Source: Costus lasius
Lineage: Eukaryota > Streptophyta > Magnoliopsida > Zingiberales > Costaceae
DNA: 64,000 nucleotides
Assembly (NCBI GenBank): GCA_027563935.2
Contig: CM050448.1
Span: 68,023,843 to 68,087,842 of the forward strand
Direction of reading: 5' to 3'
The notes beneath the pieces were generated by a model. That model was not told the origin of the DNA. It saw only the letters and a program-made list of their open reading frames with translations, and ran no database searches. Both the position numbers and the translations under genes were made by a program. Of this stretch, positions 47,201 to 60,719 are shown piece after piece. The first letter of the stretch is position 1. Every line of letters starts with the position of its first letter.

Positions 47201-48223
47201 TATTAGTCTTATTCTCATTCTTAATTATAACATTGATCTTATTCTTCAAAATTATCTTCATCTTCATTTTGATCTCATTTTTTATTTTAGATTTCAGTTT
47301 TAATCTTATAATTTTCAGCTTTATCTTGCTCCTAATATTCATCTTAAACTCGATTTTGATCTCTATGGAGATATTGAGTTTTAATCTTGATATTAATATT
47401 TATATTTATCTTGGTCTTTTTATAATGAGGATGTTGATCTTGATTATGATCCGTATTTGTTGTTTATCATTTTGAAATCTTAATTTAATATTGATTTGGT
47501 TCATGATCATGATTTTGATCTTGATTTTAATCATGATTTCAAACTCTATCTTATGATATTCATCTTTATCTTCTTTTTAATCTTAATCTGAAACTCGATT
47601 TTGATCTTGTTTGTAATCTTAGTCTTCAATCTTGATATTATTATTGATATTGATATTCATCTAATCATGATGAAAATTTTGAACTTGATTATGAGCTTTA
47701 ATTGTTATTAATCTTATTCTCATTCTTAATTATAACATTGATCTTATTCTTCAAAATTTTCTTCATCTTCATTTTGATCTCAATTTTGATTTTAGATTTC
47801 AGTTTTAATCTTATAATTTTCATATTTATCTTGCTCCTAATATTCATCTTAAACTCGATTTTGATCTCTGTGAAAACATTGAGTTTTAATCTTGATATTA
47901 ATATTTATATTTATCTTGGTCTTCTAATGATGAGGATGTTGATCTTGATTATGATCTATATTTGATGTTTATCATTTTGGAATCTTAATTTAAAATTGAT
48001 TTTGTTCATGATCATGACGTTGATCTTGATTTTAATCATGATTTCAAACTTCATCTTATGATATTTATCTTTATCTTCTTTTTAATTTTAATCTTAAACT
48101 CGATTTTGATCTTGTTTGTAATCTTGGTCACAAATCTTGATATTGTTATAAATAATGATATTAATCTTATTCTTATTCTTAATTATAAAATTGATTTTAT
48201 TATTAAAAGAATTATCTTCATCT
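41250..48223. repeat. 3487-bp segment duplicated in tandem (two copies)
   Basis: Copy 1 is about 41250-44736 and copy 2 about 44737-48223. Each has six full monomers plus one shortened to ~457 bp by a ~50-bp deletion (near 44660 and 48147). Rare variants recur at exactly 3487-bp spacing (for example AAACTCTATTTTG at 41334/44821, TTATTAGTCTTATTC at 43714/47201). I saw about two differences (ATCAG/ATGAG near 44205/47692; ATTATAAG/ATTAAAAG near 44715/48202). Confidence 0.88.
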
Positions 48224-49677
48224 TCATTTTGATCTCAGTTTTGTTCTTAGATTTCAGTTTTAATCTTATAATCTTCATCTTTATCTTGCTCCTAATATTC
48301 ATCTTAAACTCGATTTTGATCTCTATGGAGATATTGAGCTTTAATCTTGATATTAATATTTAAATTTTTCTTGGTCTTTTAATAATGAGGATGTTGATCT
48401 TGATTATGATCCATATTTGATGTTTATCAATTTTCAATCTTAATTCAATATTGATTTTGTTCATGATCATGATGTTTATCTTGATTTTAATCATGATTTC
48501 AAACTTCATCTTATGATATTCATCTTTATCTTCTTTTTAATCTTAATCTTAAACTCGATTTTGATCTTGTTTGTAATCTTGGTCTTCAATCTTGATATTG
48601 TTATTGATATTGATATTGATCTAATCATGATGAAAATTTTGAACTCGATTATGAGCCTTAATTGTTATTAATCTTATTCTCATTCTTAATTATCGCATTG
48701 ATTTTATTCTCGATAATTATCTTCATCTTCATTTTGATCTCAGTTTTGATCTCAGATTTCTATTTTAATCTTATAATCTTCATCTTTATCTTGCTCCTAA
48801 TATTCATTGTAAACTCGATTTTGTTCTCTCAAGATATATTGATTTTTAATCTTGATTTTAATATTTATATTTATCTTGGTATTTTAATGATAAGGATGTT
48901 GATCTTGATTATGATCCATATTTGATGTTTATCATTTTGAAATCGTAATTTAATATTGATTTTGTTCATGATCATGATGTTGATCTTGATTTTAATCATG
49001 ATTTCAAACTCTATCTTATGATATTAATCTTTATCTTCTTTTTAATCATAATCTTAAACTCGATTTTGATCTTGTTCGTAATCTTGGTCTTCAATCTTGA
49101 TATTGTTATTGATATTGATATTGATCTAATCATGATGAAAATTTTGAACTCGATTATGAGCTTTAATTGTTATTAATCTTATTCTCATTCTTAATTATAA
49201 CATTGATTTTATTCTCAATAATTATCTTCATCTTCATTTTGATCTCAGTTTTGAACTCAGATTTCAGTTTTAATCTTATAATATTCATCTTTATCTTGCT
49301 CCTAATATTCATCTTAAAATCGATTTTGATCTCTATGGAGATATTGAGTTTCAATCTTGATATTAATATTTATATTTATCTTGGTCTTTTTATAAAGAGG
49401 ATGTTGATCTTGATTATGATCCATATTTGATGTTTATCATTTTGAAATCTTAATTTAATATTGATTTTGTTCATGATCATGATGTTGATCTTGATTTTAA
49501 TCATGATTTCAAACTTCATCTTATGATATTCATCATTATCTTCTTTTTAATATTAATCTTAAACTCGATTTTGATCTTGTTTGTAATCTTAGTCTCAAAT
49601 CTTGATATTGTTATTAATATTGATATAGATCTAATCATGATGAAAATTTTGAACTCGATTAAGAATTTTAATAGTTA

Positions 49678-52600
49678 TTAATCTTATTCTTATTCTTAAT
49701 TATAACATTGATTTTATTCTTGATAATTATCTTCATCTTCATTTTGATCTCAGATTTTCGTTTTAATCTTATAATCTTCATCTTTATCCTGCCTCTAATA
49801 TTAATCCTAAACTTGATTTTGATCTCTGTGGAAATATTGATTTATAATCTTGATATTAATATTTATATTTATCTTGGTCTTTTAAAGATGAGGATGTTGA
49901 TCTTGATTATGATCCATATTTGAGGTTTATCATTTTGAAATCTTAATTTAATATTGATTTTGTTCATGATCAAGATTTTGATCTTGATTTTAATCATGAT
50001 TTCAAACTCTATCTTATGATATTCATCTTTATCTTCTTTTAATCTTAATCTTAAACTCAATTTTGATCTTGTTCGTAATCTTGGTCTTCAATCTTGATAT
50101 TGTTATTGATATTGATATTGATCTAATCATGATGAAAATTTTGAACTCGATTATGAGCTTTAATTGTTTTTAATCTTATTCTCATTCTTAATTATAACAT
50201 TGATTTTATTCTTGATAAATATCTTCATCTTCATTTTGATCTCAGTTTTGATTTCAGATTTTAGATTTAATCTTATAATGTTCATCTTTATCTTGCTCCT
50301 AATATTCATCTTAAACTCGATTTTGATCTCTATGGAGATATTGAGTTTTAATCTTGATATTAAGTTTTAAATTTATCTTGGTCTTTTAATAATAAGGATG
50401 TTGATCTTGATTATGATCCATATTTGATGTTTATCATTTTGAAATCTTAATTTAATATTGATTTTGTTCATGATCATGATGTTGATCTTGATTTTAATCA
50501 TGATTTCAAACTCTATCTTATGATATTCATCTTTATCTTCTTTTTAATATTAATCTTAAACTCGATTTTGATCTTGTTTGTAATCTTAGTCTCAAATCTT
50601 GATATTGTTATTAATATTGATATAGATCTAATCATGATGAAAATTTTCAACTCGATTAAGAATTTTAATAGTTATTAATCTTATTCTTATTCTTAATTAT
50701 AACATTGATTTTATTCTTGATAATTATCTTCATCTTCATTTTGATCTCAGATTTAATCTCAGATTTTTGTTTTAATCTTATAATCTTCATCTTTATCCTG
50801 CCTCTAATATTAATCCTAAACTCGATTTTGATCTCTGTGGAAATATTGATTTATAATCTTGATATTAATATTTATATTTATCTTGGTCTTTTAAAGATGA
50901 GGATGTTGATCTTGATTATGATCCATATTTGAGGTTTATCATTTTGAAATCTTAATTTAATATTGATTTTGTTCATGATCATGATTTTGATCTTGATTTT
51001 AATCATGATTTCAAACTCTATCTTATGATATTCATCTTTATCTTCTTTTAATCTTAATCTTAAACTCGATTTTGATCTTGTTCGTAATCTTGGTCTTCAA
51101 TCTTGATATTGTTATTGATATTGATATTGATCTAATCATGATGAAAATTTTGAACTCAATTATGAGCTTTAATTGTTATTAATCTTATTCTCATTCTTAA
51201 TTATAACATTGATTTTATTCTTGATAATTATCTTCATCTTCATTTTGATCTCAGTTTTGATTTCAGATTTTAGATTTAATCTTATAATGTTCATCTTTAT
51301 CTTGCTCGTAATATTCATCTTAAACTCGATTTTGATCTCTATGGAGATATTGAGTTTTAATCTTGATATTAATATTTAAATTTATCTTGGTCTTTTAATA
51401 ATAAGGATGTTGATATTGATTATGATCCATATTTGATGTTTATCATTTTGAAATCTTAATTTAATATTGATTTTGTTCATGATCATGATGTTGATCTTGA
51501 TTTTAATCATGATTTCAAACTCTATCTTATGATATTCATCTTTATCTTCTTTTTAATATTAATCTTAAACTCGATTTTGATCTTGTTTGTAATCTTAGTC
51601 TCAAATCTTGATATTGTTATTAATATTGATATAGATCTAATCATGATGAAAATTTTGAACTCGATTAAGAATTTTAATAGTTATTAATCTTATTCTTATT
51701 CTTAATTATAACATTGATTTTATTCTTGATAATTATCTTCATCTTCATTTTGATCTCAGATTTAATCTCAGATTTTCGTTTTAATCTTATAATCTTCATC
51801 TTTATCCTGCCTCTAATATTAATCCTAAACTCGATTTTGATCTCTGTGGAAATATTAATTTATAATCTTGATATTAATATTTATATTTATCTTGGTCTTT
51901 TAAAGATGAGGATGTTGATCTTGATTATGATCCATATTTGAGGTTTATCATTTTGAAATCTTAATTTAATATTGATTTTGTTCATGATCATGATTTTGAT
52001 CTTGATTTTAATCATGATTTCAAACTCTATCTTATGATATTCATCTTTATCTTCTTTTAATCTTAATCTTAAACTCGATTTTGATCTTGTTCGTAATCTT
52101 GGTCTTCAATCTTGATATTGTTTTTGATATTGATATTGATCTATTCATGATGAAAATTTTGAACTCGATTATGAGCTTTAATTGTTATTAATCTTATTCT
52201 CATTCTTAATTATAACATTGATTTTATTCTTGATAATTATCTTCATCTTCATTTTGATCTCAGTTTTGATTTCAGATTTTAGATTTAATCTTATAATGTT
52301 CATCTTTATCTTGCTCCTAATATTCATCTTAAACTCGATTTTGATCTCTATGGAGATATTGAGTTTTAATCTTGATATTAATATTTAAATTTATCTTGGT
52401 CTTTTAATAATAAGGATGTTGATCTTGATTATGATCCATATTTGATGTTTATCATTTTGAAATCTTAATTTAATATTGATTTTGTTCATGATCAAGATGT
52501 TGATCTTGATTTTAATCATGATTTCAAACTCTATCTTATGATATTCATCTTTATTTTCTTTTTAATCATAATCTTAAACTCGATTTTGATCTTGTTCGTA

Positions 52601-52686
52601 ATCTTGCTCTTCAATTTTGATATTGTTATTGATTTTGATATTGATCTAATCATGATGAAAATTTTGAACTCGATTATGAGCTTTAA
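49678..52686. repeat. 1009-bp dimeric higher-order repeat
   Basis: Two monomer types alternate. Type C (starts ~49678, 50669, 51678) has CCTGCCTCTAATATTAATCC and AGATGAGGATG. Type D (50164, 51173, 52182) has CAGATTTTAGATTTAATC and ATAATGTTCATC. Pairs recur at 997-1009 bp; the first C unit lacks 12 bp. Confidence 0.8.
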
Positions 52687-55600
52687 TTGTTATTAATCTT
52701 ATTCTCATTCTTAATTATAACATTGATTTTATTCTCGATAATTATCTTCATCTTCATTTTGATCTCAGTTTTGATCTCAGATTTCAGTTTTAATCTTATA
52801 ATCTTCATCTTTATCTTGCTCCTAATATTCATCTTAAACTCGATTTTGATCTCTAAGGAGATATTGAGTTTTAATCTTGATATTAATATTTATATTTATC
52901 TTGGTCTTTTTATAATGAGGATGTTGATCTTGATTATGATCCGTATTTGATGTTTATTATTTTGAAATCTTAATTTAATATTGATTTTGTTCATGATCAT
53001 GATGTTGATCTTGATTTTAATCATGATTTCAAACTCTATCTTAAGATATTCATCTTTATCTTCTTTTTATCATAATCTTAAACTCGATTTTGATCTTGTT
53101 CGTAATCTTGGTCTTCAATCTTGATATTGTTATTGATATTGATATTGATCTAATCATGATGAAAATTTTGAACTCGATTACGAGCTTTAATTGTTATTAA
53201 TCTTATTCTCATTCTTAATTATAACATTGATTTTATTCTCGATAATTATCTTCATCTTCATTTTGATCTCAGATTTTAGTTTTAATCTTATAATCTTCAT
53301 CTTTATCTTACTCCTAATATTCATCTTAAACTCGATTTTGATCTTGTTTGTAATCTTAGTCTCAAATCTTGATATTGTTATTAATATTGATATAGATCTA
53401 ATAATGATGAAAATTTTGAACTCGATTTAGAATTTTAATAGTTATTAATTTTATTCTTATTCTTAATTATAACATTGATTTTATTCTTGATAATTATCTT
53501 CATCTTCATTTTGATCTCAGATTTAATCTCAGATTTTTGTTTTAATCTTATAATCTTCATCTTTATCCTGCCTCTAATATTAATCCTAAACTCGATTTTG
53601 ATCTCTGTGGAAATATTGATTTATAATCTTGATATTAATATTTATATTTATCTTGGTCTTTTAAAGATGAGGAAGTTGATCTTGATTATGATCCATATTT
53701 GAGGTTTATCATTTTGAAATCTTAATTTAATATTGATTTTTTTCATGATCATGATTTTGATCTTGATTTTAATCATGATTTCAAACTCTATCTTATGATA
53801 TTCATCTTTATCTTCTTTTTAATCTTAATCTTAAACTCGATTTTGATCTTGTTCGTAATCCTGGTCTTCAATCTTGATATTGTTATTGATATTGATATTG
53901 ATCTAATCATGATGAAAATTTTGAACTCGATTATGAGCTTTAATTGTTATTAATCTTATTCTCATTCTTAATTATAACATTGATTTTATTCTTGATAATT
54001 ATCTTCATCTTCATTTTGTTCTCAGTTTTGATCTCAGATTTCAGTTTTAATCTTATAATCTTCATCTTTATCTTGCTCCTAATATTCATCTTAAACTCGA
54101 TTTTGATCTCTAAGGAGATATTGAGTTTTAATCTTGATATTAATATTTATATTTATCTTGGTCTTTTTATAATGAGGATGTTGATCTTGATTATGATCCG
54201 TATTTGATGTTTATTATTTTGAAATCTTAATTTAATATTGATTTTGTTCGTGATCATGATGTTGATCTTGATTTTAATCATGATTTCAAACTCTATCTTA
54301 AGATATTCATCTTTATCTTCTTTTTATCATAATCTTAAACTCGATTTTGATCTTGTTCGTAATCTTGGTCTTCAATCTTGATATTGTTATTGATATTGAT
54401 ATTGATCTAATCATGATGAAAATTTTGAACTCGATTACGAGCTTTAATTGTTATTAATCTTATTCTCATTCTTAATTATAACATTGATTTTATTCTCGAT
54501 AATTATCTTCATCTTCATTTTGATCTCAGATTTCAGTTTTAATCTTATAATCTTCATCTTTATCTTACTCCTAATATTCATCTTAAACTCGATTTTGATC
54601 TTGTTTGTAATATTAGTCTCAAATCTTGATATTGTTATTAATATTGATATAGATCTAATCATGATGAAAATTTTGAACTCGATTTAGAATTTTAATAGTT
54701 ATTAATTTTATTCTTATTCTTAATTATAACATTGATTTTATTCTTGATAATTATCTTCATCTTCATTTTGATCTCAGATTTAATCTCAGATTTTCGTTTT
54801 AATCTTATAATCTTCATCTTTATCCTGCCTCTAATATTAATCATAACTCGATTTTGATCTCTGTGGAAATATTGATTTATAATCTTGATATTAATATTTA
54901 TATTTATCTTGGTCTTTTAAAGATGAGGATGTTGATCTTGATTATGATCCATATTTGAGGTTTATCATTTTGAAATCTTAATTTAATATTGATTTTGTTC
55001 ATGATCATGATGTTGATCTTGATTTTAATCATGATTTCAAACTCTATCTTATGATATTCATCTTTATTTTCTTTTTAATCATAATCTTAAACTCGATTTT
55101 GATCTTGTTCGTAATCTTGCTCTTCAATTTTGATATTGTTATTGATATTGATATTGATCTAATCATGATGAAAATTTTGAACTCGATTATGAGCTTTAAT
55201 TGTTATTAATCTTATTCTCATTCTTAATTATAACATTGATTTTATTCTCGATAATTATCTTCATCTTCATTTTGATCTCAGTTTTGATCTCAGATTAAGT
55301 TTTAATCTTATAATCTTCATCTTTATCTTGCTCCTAATATTCATCTTAAACTCGATTTTGATCTCTAAGGAGATATTGAGTTTTAATCTTGATATTAATA
55401 TTTATATTTATCTTGGTCTTTTTATAATGAGGATGTTGATCTTGATTATGATCCGTATTTGATGTTTATTATTTTGAAATCTTAATTTAATATTGATTTT
55501 GTTCATAATCATGATGTTGATCTTGATTTTAATCATGATTTCAAACTCTATCTTAAGATATTCATCTTTATCTTCTTTTTATCATAATCTTAAACTCGAT

Positions 55601-58600
55601 TTTGATCTTGTTCGTAATCTTGGTCTTCAATCTTGATATTGTTATTGATATTGATATTGATCTAATCATGATGAAAATTTTGAACTGGATTACGAGCTTT
55701 AATTGTTATTAATCTTATTCTCATTCTTAATTATAACATTGATTTTATTCTCGATAATTATCTTCATCTTCATTTTGATCTCAGATTTCAGTTTTAATCC
55801 TATAATCTTCATCTTTATCTTACTCCTAATATTCATCTTAAACTCGATTTTGATCTTGTTTGTAATCTTAGTCTCAAATCTTGATATTGTTATTAATATT
55901 GATATAGATCTAATCATGATGAAAATTTTGAACTCGATTTAGAATTTTAATAGTTATTAATTTTATTCTTATTCTTAATTATAACATTGATTTTATTCTT
56001 GATAATTATCTTCATCTTCATTTTGATCTCAGATTTAATCTCAGATTTTCGTTTTAATCTTATAATCTTCATCTTTATCCTGCCTCTAATATTAATCTTA
56101 AACTCGATTTTGATCTCTGTGGAAATATTGATTTATAATCTTGATATTAATATTTATATTTATCTTGGTCTTTTAAAGATGAGGATGTTGATCTTGATTA
56201 TGATCCATATTTGAGGTTTATCATTTTGAAATCTTAATTTAATATTGATTTTGTTCATGATCATGATTTTGATCTTGATTTTAATCATGATTTCAAACTC
56301 TATCTTATGATATTCATCTTTATCTTCTTTTTAATCTTAATCTTAAACTCGATTTTGATCTTGTTCGTAATCCTGGTCTTCAATCTTGATATTGTTATTG
56401 ATATTGATATTGATCTAATCATGATGAAAATTTTGAACTCGATTATGAGCTTTAATTGTTATTAATCTTATTCTCATTCTTAATTATAACATTGATTTTA
56501 TTCTTGATAATTATCGTCATCTTCATTTTGATCTCAGTTTTGATTTCAGATTTTAGATTTAATCTTATAATGTTCATCTTTATCTTGCTCCGAATATTCA
56601 TCTTAAACTCGATTTTGATCTCTATGGAGATATTGAGTTTTAATCTTGATATTAATATTTAAATTTATCTTGGTCTTTTAATAATAAGGATGTTGATCTT
56701 GATTATGATCCATATTTGATGTTTATCATTTTGAAATCTTAATTTAATATTGATTTTGTTCATGATCATGATGTTGATCTTGATTTTAATCATGATTTCA
56801 AATTCTATCTTATGATATTCATCTTTATTTTCTTTTTAATCATAATCTTAAACTCGATTTTGATCTTGTTCGTAATCTTGCTCTTCAATTTTGATATTGT
56901 TATTGATATTGATATTAATCTAATCATGATGAAAATTTTGAACTCGATTATGAGCTTTAATTGTTATTAATCTTATTCTCATTCTTAATTATAACATTGA
57001 TTTTATTCTCGATAATTATCTTCATCTTCATTTTGATCTCAGTTTTGATCTCAGATTTCAGTTTTAATCTTATAATCTTCATCTTTATCTTGCTCCTAAT
57101 ATTCATCTTAAACTCGATTTTGATCTCTAAGGAGATATTGAGTTTTAATCTTGATATTAATATTTATATTTATCTTGGTCTTTTTATAATGAGGATGTTG
57201 ATCTTGATTATGATCCGTATTTGATGTTTATTATTTTGAAATCTTAATTTAATATTGATTTTGTTCATGATCATGATGTTGATCTTGATTTTAATCATGA
57301 TTTCAAACTCTATCTTAAGATATTCATCTTTATCTTCTTTTTATCATAATCTTAAACTCGATTTTGATCTTGTTCGTAATCTTGGTCTTCAATCTTGATA
57401 TTGTTATTGATATTGATATTGATCTAATCATGATGAAAATTTTGAACTCGATTACGAGCTTTAATTGTTATTAATCTTATTCTCATTCTTAATTATAACA
57501 TTGATTTTATTCTCGATAATTATCTTCATCTTCATTTTGATCTCAGATTTCAGTTTTAATCTTATAAACTTCATCTTTATCTTGCTCCTAATATTCATCT
57601 TAAACTCGATTTTGATCTTGTTTGTAATCTTAGTCTCAAATCTTGATATTGTTATTAATATTGATATAGATCTAATCATGATGAAAATTTTGAACTCGAT
57701 TAAGAATTTTAATAGTTATTAATCTTATTCTTATTCTTAATTATAACATTGATTTTATTCTTGATAATTATCTTCATCTTCATTTTGATCTCAGATTTAA
57801 TCTCAGATTTTCGTTTTAATCTTATAATCTTCATCTTTATCCTGCCTCTAATATTAATCCTAAACTCGATTTTCATCTCTGTGGAAATATTGATTTATAA
57901 TCTTGATATTAATATTTATATTTATCTTGGTCTTTTAAAGATGAGGATGTTGATCTTGATTATGATCCATATTTGAGGTTTATCATTTTGAAATCTTAAT
58001 TTAATATTGATTTTGTTCATGATCATGATTTTGATCTTGATTTTAATCATGATTTCAAACTCTATCTTATGATATTCATCTTTATCTTCTTTTTAATCTT
58101 AATCTTAAACTCGATTTTGATCTTGTTCGTAATCCTGGTCTTCAATCTTGATATTGTTATTGATATTGATATTGATCTAATCATGATGAAAATTTTGAAC
58201 TCGGTTATGAGCTTTAATTGTTATTAATCTTATTCTCATTCTTAATTATAACATTTATTTTATTCTTGATAATTATCTTCATCTTCATTTTGATCTCAGT
58301 TTTGATTTCAGATTTTAGATTTAATCTTATAATGTTCATCTTTATCTTGCTCCTAATATTCATCTTAAACTCGATTTTGATCTCTATGGAGATATTGAGT
58401 TTTAATCTTGATATTAATATTTAAATTTATCTTGGTCTTTTAATAATAAGGATGTTGATCTTGATTATGATCCATATTTGATGTTTATCATTTTGAAATC
58501 TTAATTTAATATTGATTTTGTTCATGATCATGATGTTGATCTTGATTTTAATCATGATTTCAAACTCTATCTTATGATATTCATCTTTATTTTCTTTTTA

Positions 58601-59226
58601 ATCATAATCTTAAACTCGATTTTGATCTTGTTCGTAATCTTGCTCTTCAATTTTGATATTGTTATTGATATTGATATTGATCTAATCATGATGAAAATTT
58701 TGAACTCGATTATGAGCTTTAATTGTTATTAATCTTATTCTCATTCTTAATTATAACATTGATTTTATTCTCGATAATTATCTTCATCTTCATTTTGATC
58801 TCAGTTTTGATCTCAGATTTCAGTTTTAATCTTATAATCTTCATCTTTATCTTGCTCCTAATATTCATCTTAAACTCGATTTTGATCTCTAAGGAGATAT
58901 TGAGTTTTAATCTTGATATTAATATTTATATTTATCTTGGTCTTTTTATAATGAGGATGTTGATCTTGATTATGATCCGTATTTGATGTTTATTATTTTG
59001 AAATCTTAATTTAATATTGATTTTGTTCATGATCATGATGTTGATCTTGATTTTAATCATGATTTCAAACTCTATCTTAAGATATTCATCTTTATCTTCT
59101 TTTTATCATAATCTTAAACTCGATTTTGATCTTGTTCGTAATCTTGGTCTTCAATCTTGATATTGTTATTGATATTGATATTGATCTAATCATGATGAAA
59201 ATTTTGAACTCGATTACGAGCTTTAA
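52687..59226. repeat. 1257- and 1762-bp higher-order repeats with chimeric half-monomer
   Basis: Series of units: type E (CTCTAAGGAGATATTG; starts 52687, 55201, 56961, 58723), a ~248-bp chimeric half-unit (53191, 54448, 55703, 57465), type C (53439, 54696, 55951, 57713), and sometimes type D (56456, 58218). Chimera + C + E = 1257/1255 bp; chimera + C + D + E = 1762 bp (55703 to 57465 to 59227). The unit at 53944 looks like a D/E hybrid. Confidence 0.8.
53191..53438. repeat. Chimeric A/B half-monomer, first copy
   Basis: The left part is an A half with a 12-bp deletion (TTTTGATCTCAG missing, as in the full monomer at 59227). From the 22-bp core (53323-53344) onward it is B-half sequence (TTGTTTGTAATCTTAG...GATATAGATC) like that preceding type C units. 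Other copies: 54448-54695, 55703-55950, 57465-57712. Confidence 0.85.
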
Positions 59227-60719
59227 TTGTTATTAATCTTATTCTCATTCTTAATTATAACATTGATTTTATTCTCGATAATTATCTTCATCTTCATTTT
59301 GATCTCAGATTTCAGTATTAATCTTATAATCTTCATCTTTATCTTGCTCCTAATATTCATCTTAAACTCGATTTTGATCTCTATGGAGATATTGAGTTTT
59401 AATCTTGATATTAATATTTATATTTATCTTGGTCTTTTTATAATGAGGATGTTGATCTTGATTATGATCCATATTTGATGTTTATAATTTTGAAATCTTA
59501 ATTTAATATTGATTTTGTTGATGATCATGATGTTGATCTTGATTTTAATCATGATTTTCAAATTCTATCTTAAGATATTCATCTTTATCTTCTTTTTATC
59601 ATAATCTTAAACTCGATTTTGATCTTGTTCGTAATCTTGGTCTTCAATCTTGATATTGTTATTGATATTGATATTCATCTAATCATGATGAAAATTTTGA
59701 ACTCGATTACGAGCTTTAATTGTTATTAATCTTATTCTCATTCTTAATTATAACATTGATTTTATTCTCGATAATTATCTTCATCTTCATTTTGATCTCA
59801 CTTTTGATCTCAGATTTCTATTTTAATCTTATAATCTTCATCTTTATCTTGCTCCTAATATTCATGTTAAACTCGATTTTGATCTCTCTGGATATATTGA
59901 TTTTTAATCTTGATTTTAATATTTATATTTATCTTGGTATTTTAATGATAAGGATGTTGATCTTGATTATGATCCATATTTGATGTTTATCATTTTGAAA
60001 TCTTAATTTAATATTGATTTTGTTCATGATAATGATGTTGATCTTGATTTTAATCATGATTTGAAACTCTATCTTATGATATTAATCTTTAGCTTCTTTT
60101 TAATCATAATCTTAAACTCTATTTTGATCTTGTTCGTAATCTTGATCTTCAATCTTGATATTGTTATTGATATTGATATTGACCTAATCATGATGAAAAT
60201 TTTGAACTCGATTATGAGCTTTAATTGTTATTAATCTTATTCTCATTCTTAATTATAACATTGATCTTATTCTTGATAATTATCTTCATCTTCATTTTGA
60301 TCTCAGTTTTCATTTTAGATTTCAGTTTTAATCTTATAATTTTCATCTTTATCTTGCTCCTAATATTCATCTTAAACTCGATTTTGATCTATGTGAAAAC
60401 ATTGAGTTTTAATCTTGATATTAATATTTATATTTATCTTGGTCTTCTAATGATGAGGATGTTGATCTTGATTATGATCCATATTTGATGTTTATCATTT
60501 TGGAATCTTAATTTAAAATTGATTTTGTTCATGATCATGACGTTGATCTTGATTTTAATCATGATTTCAAACTTCATCTTATGATATTTATCTTTATCTT
60601 CTTTTTAATTTTAATCTTAAACTCGATTTTGATCTTGTTTGTAATCTTGGTCTCAAATCTTGATATTGTTATTAATATTGATATTGATCTAATCATGATG
60701 AAAATTTTGAACTCGATTA

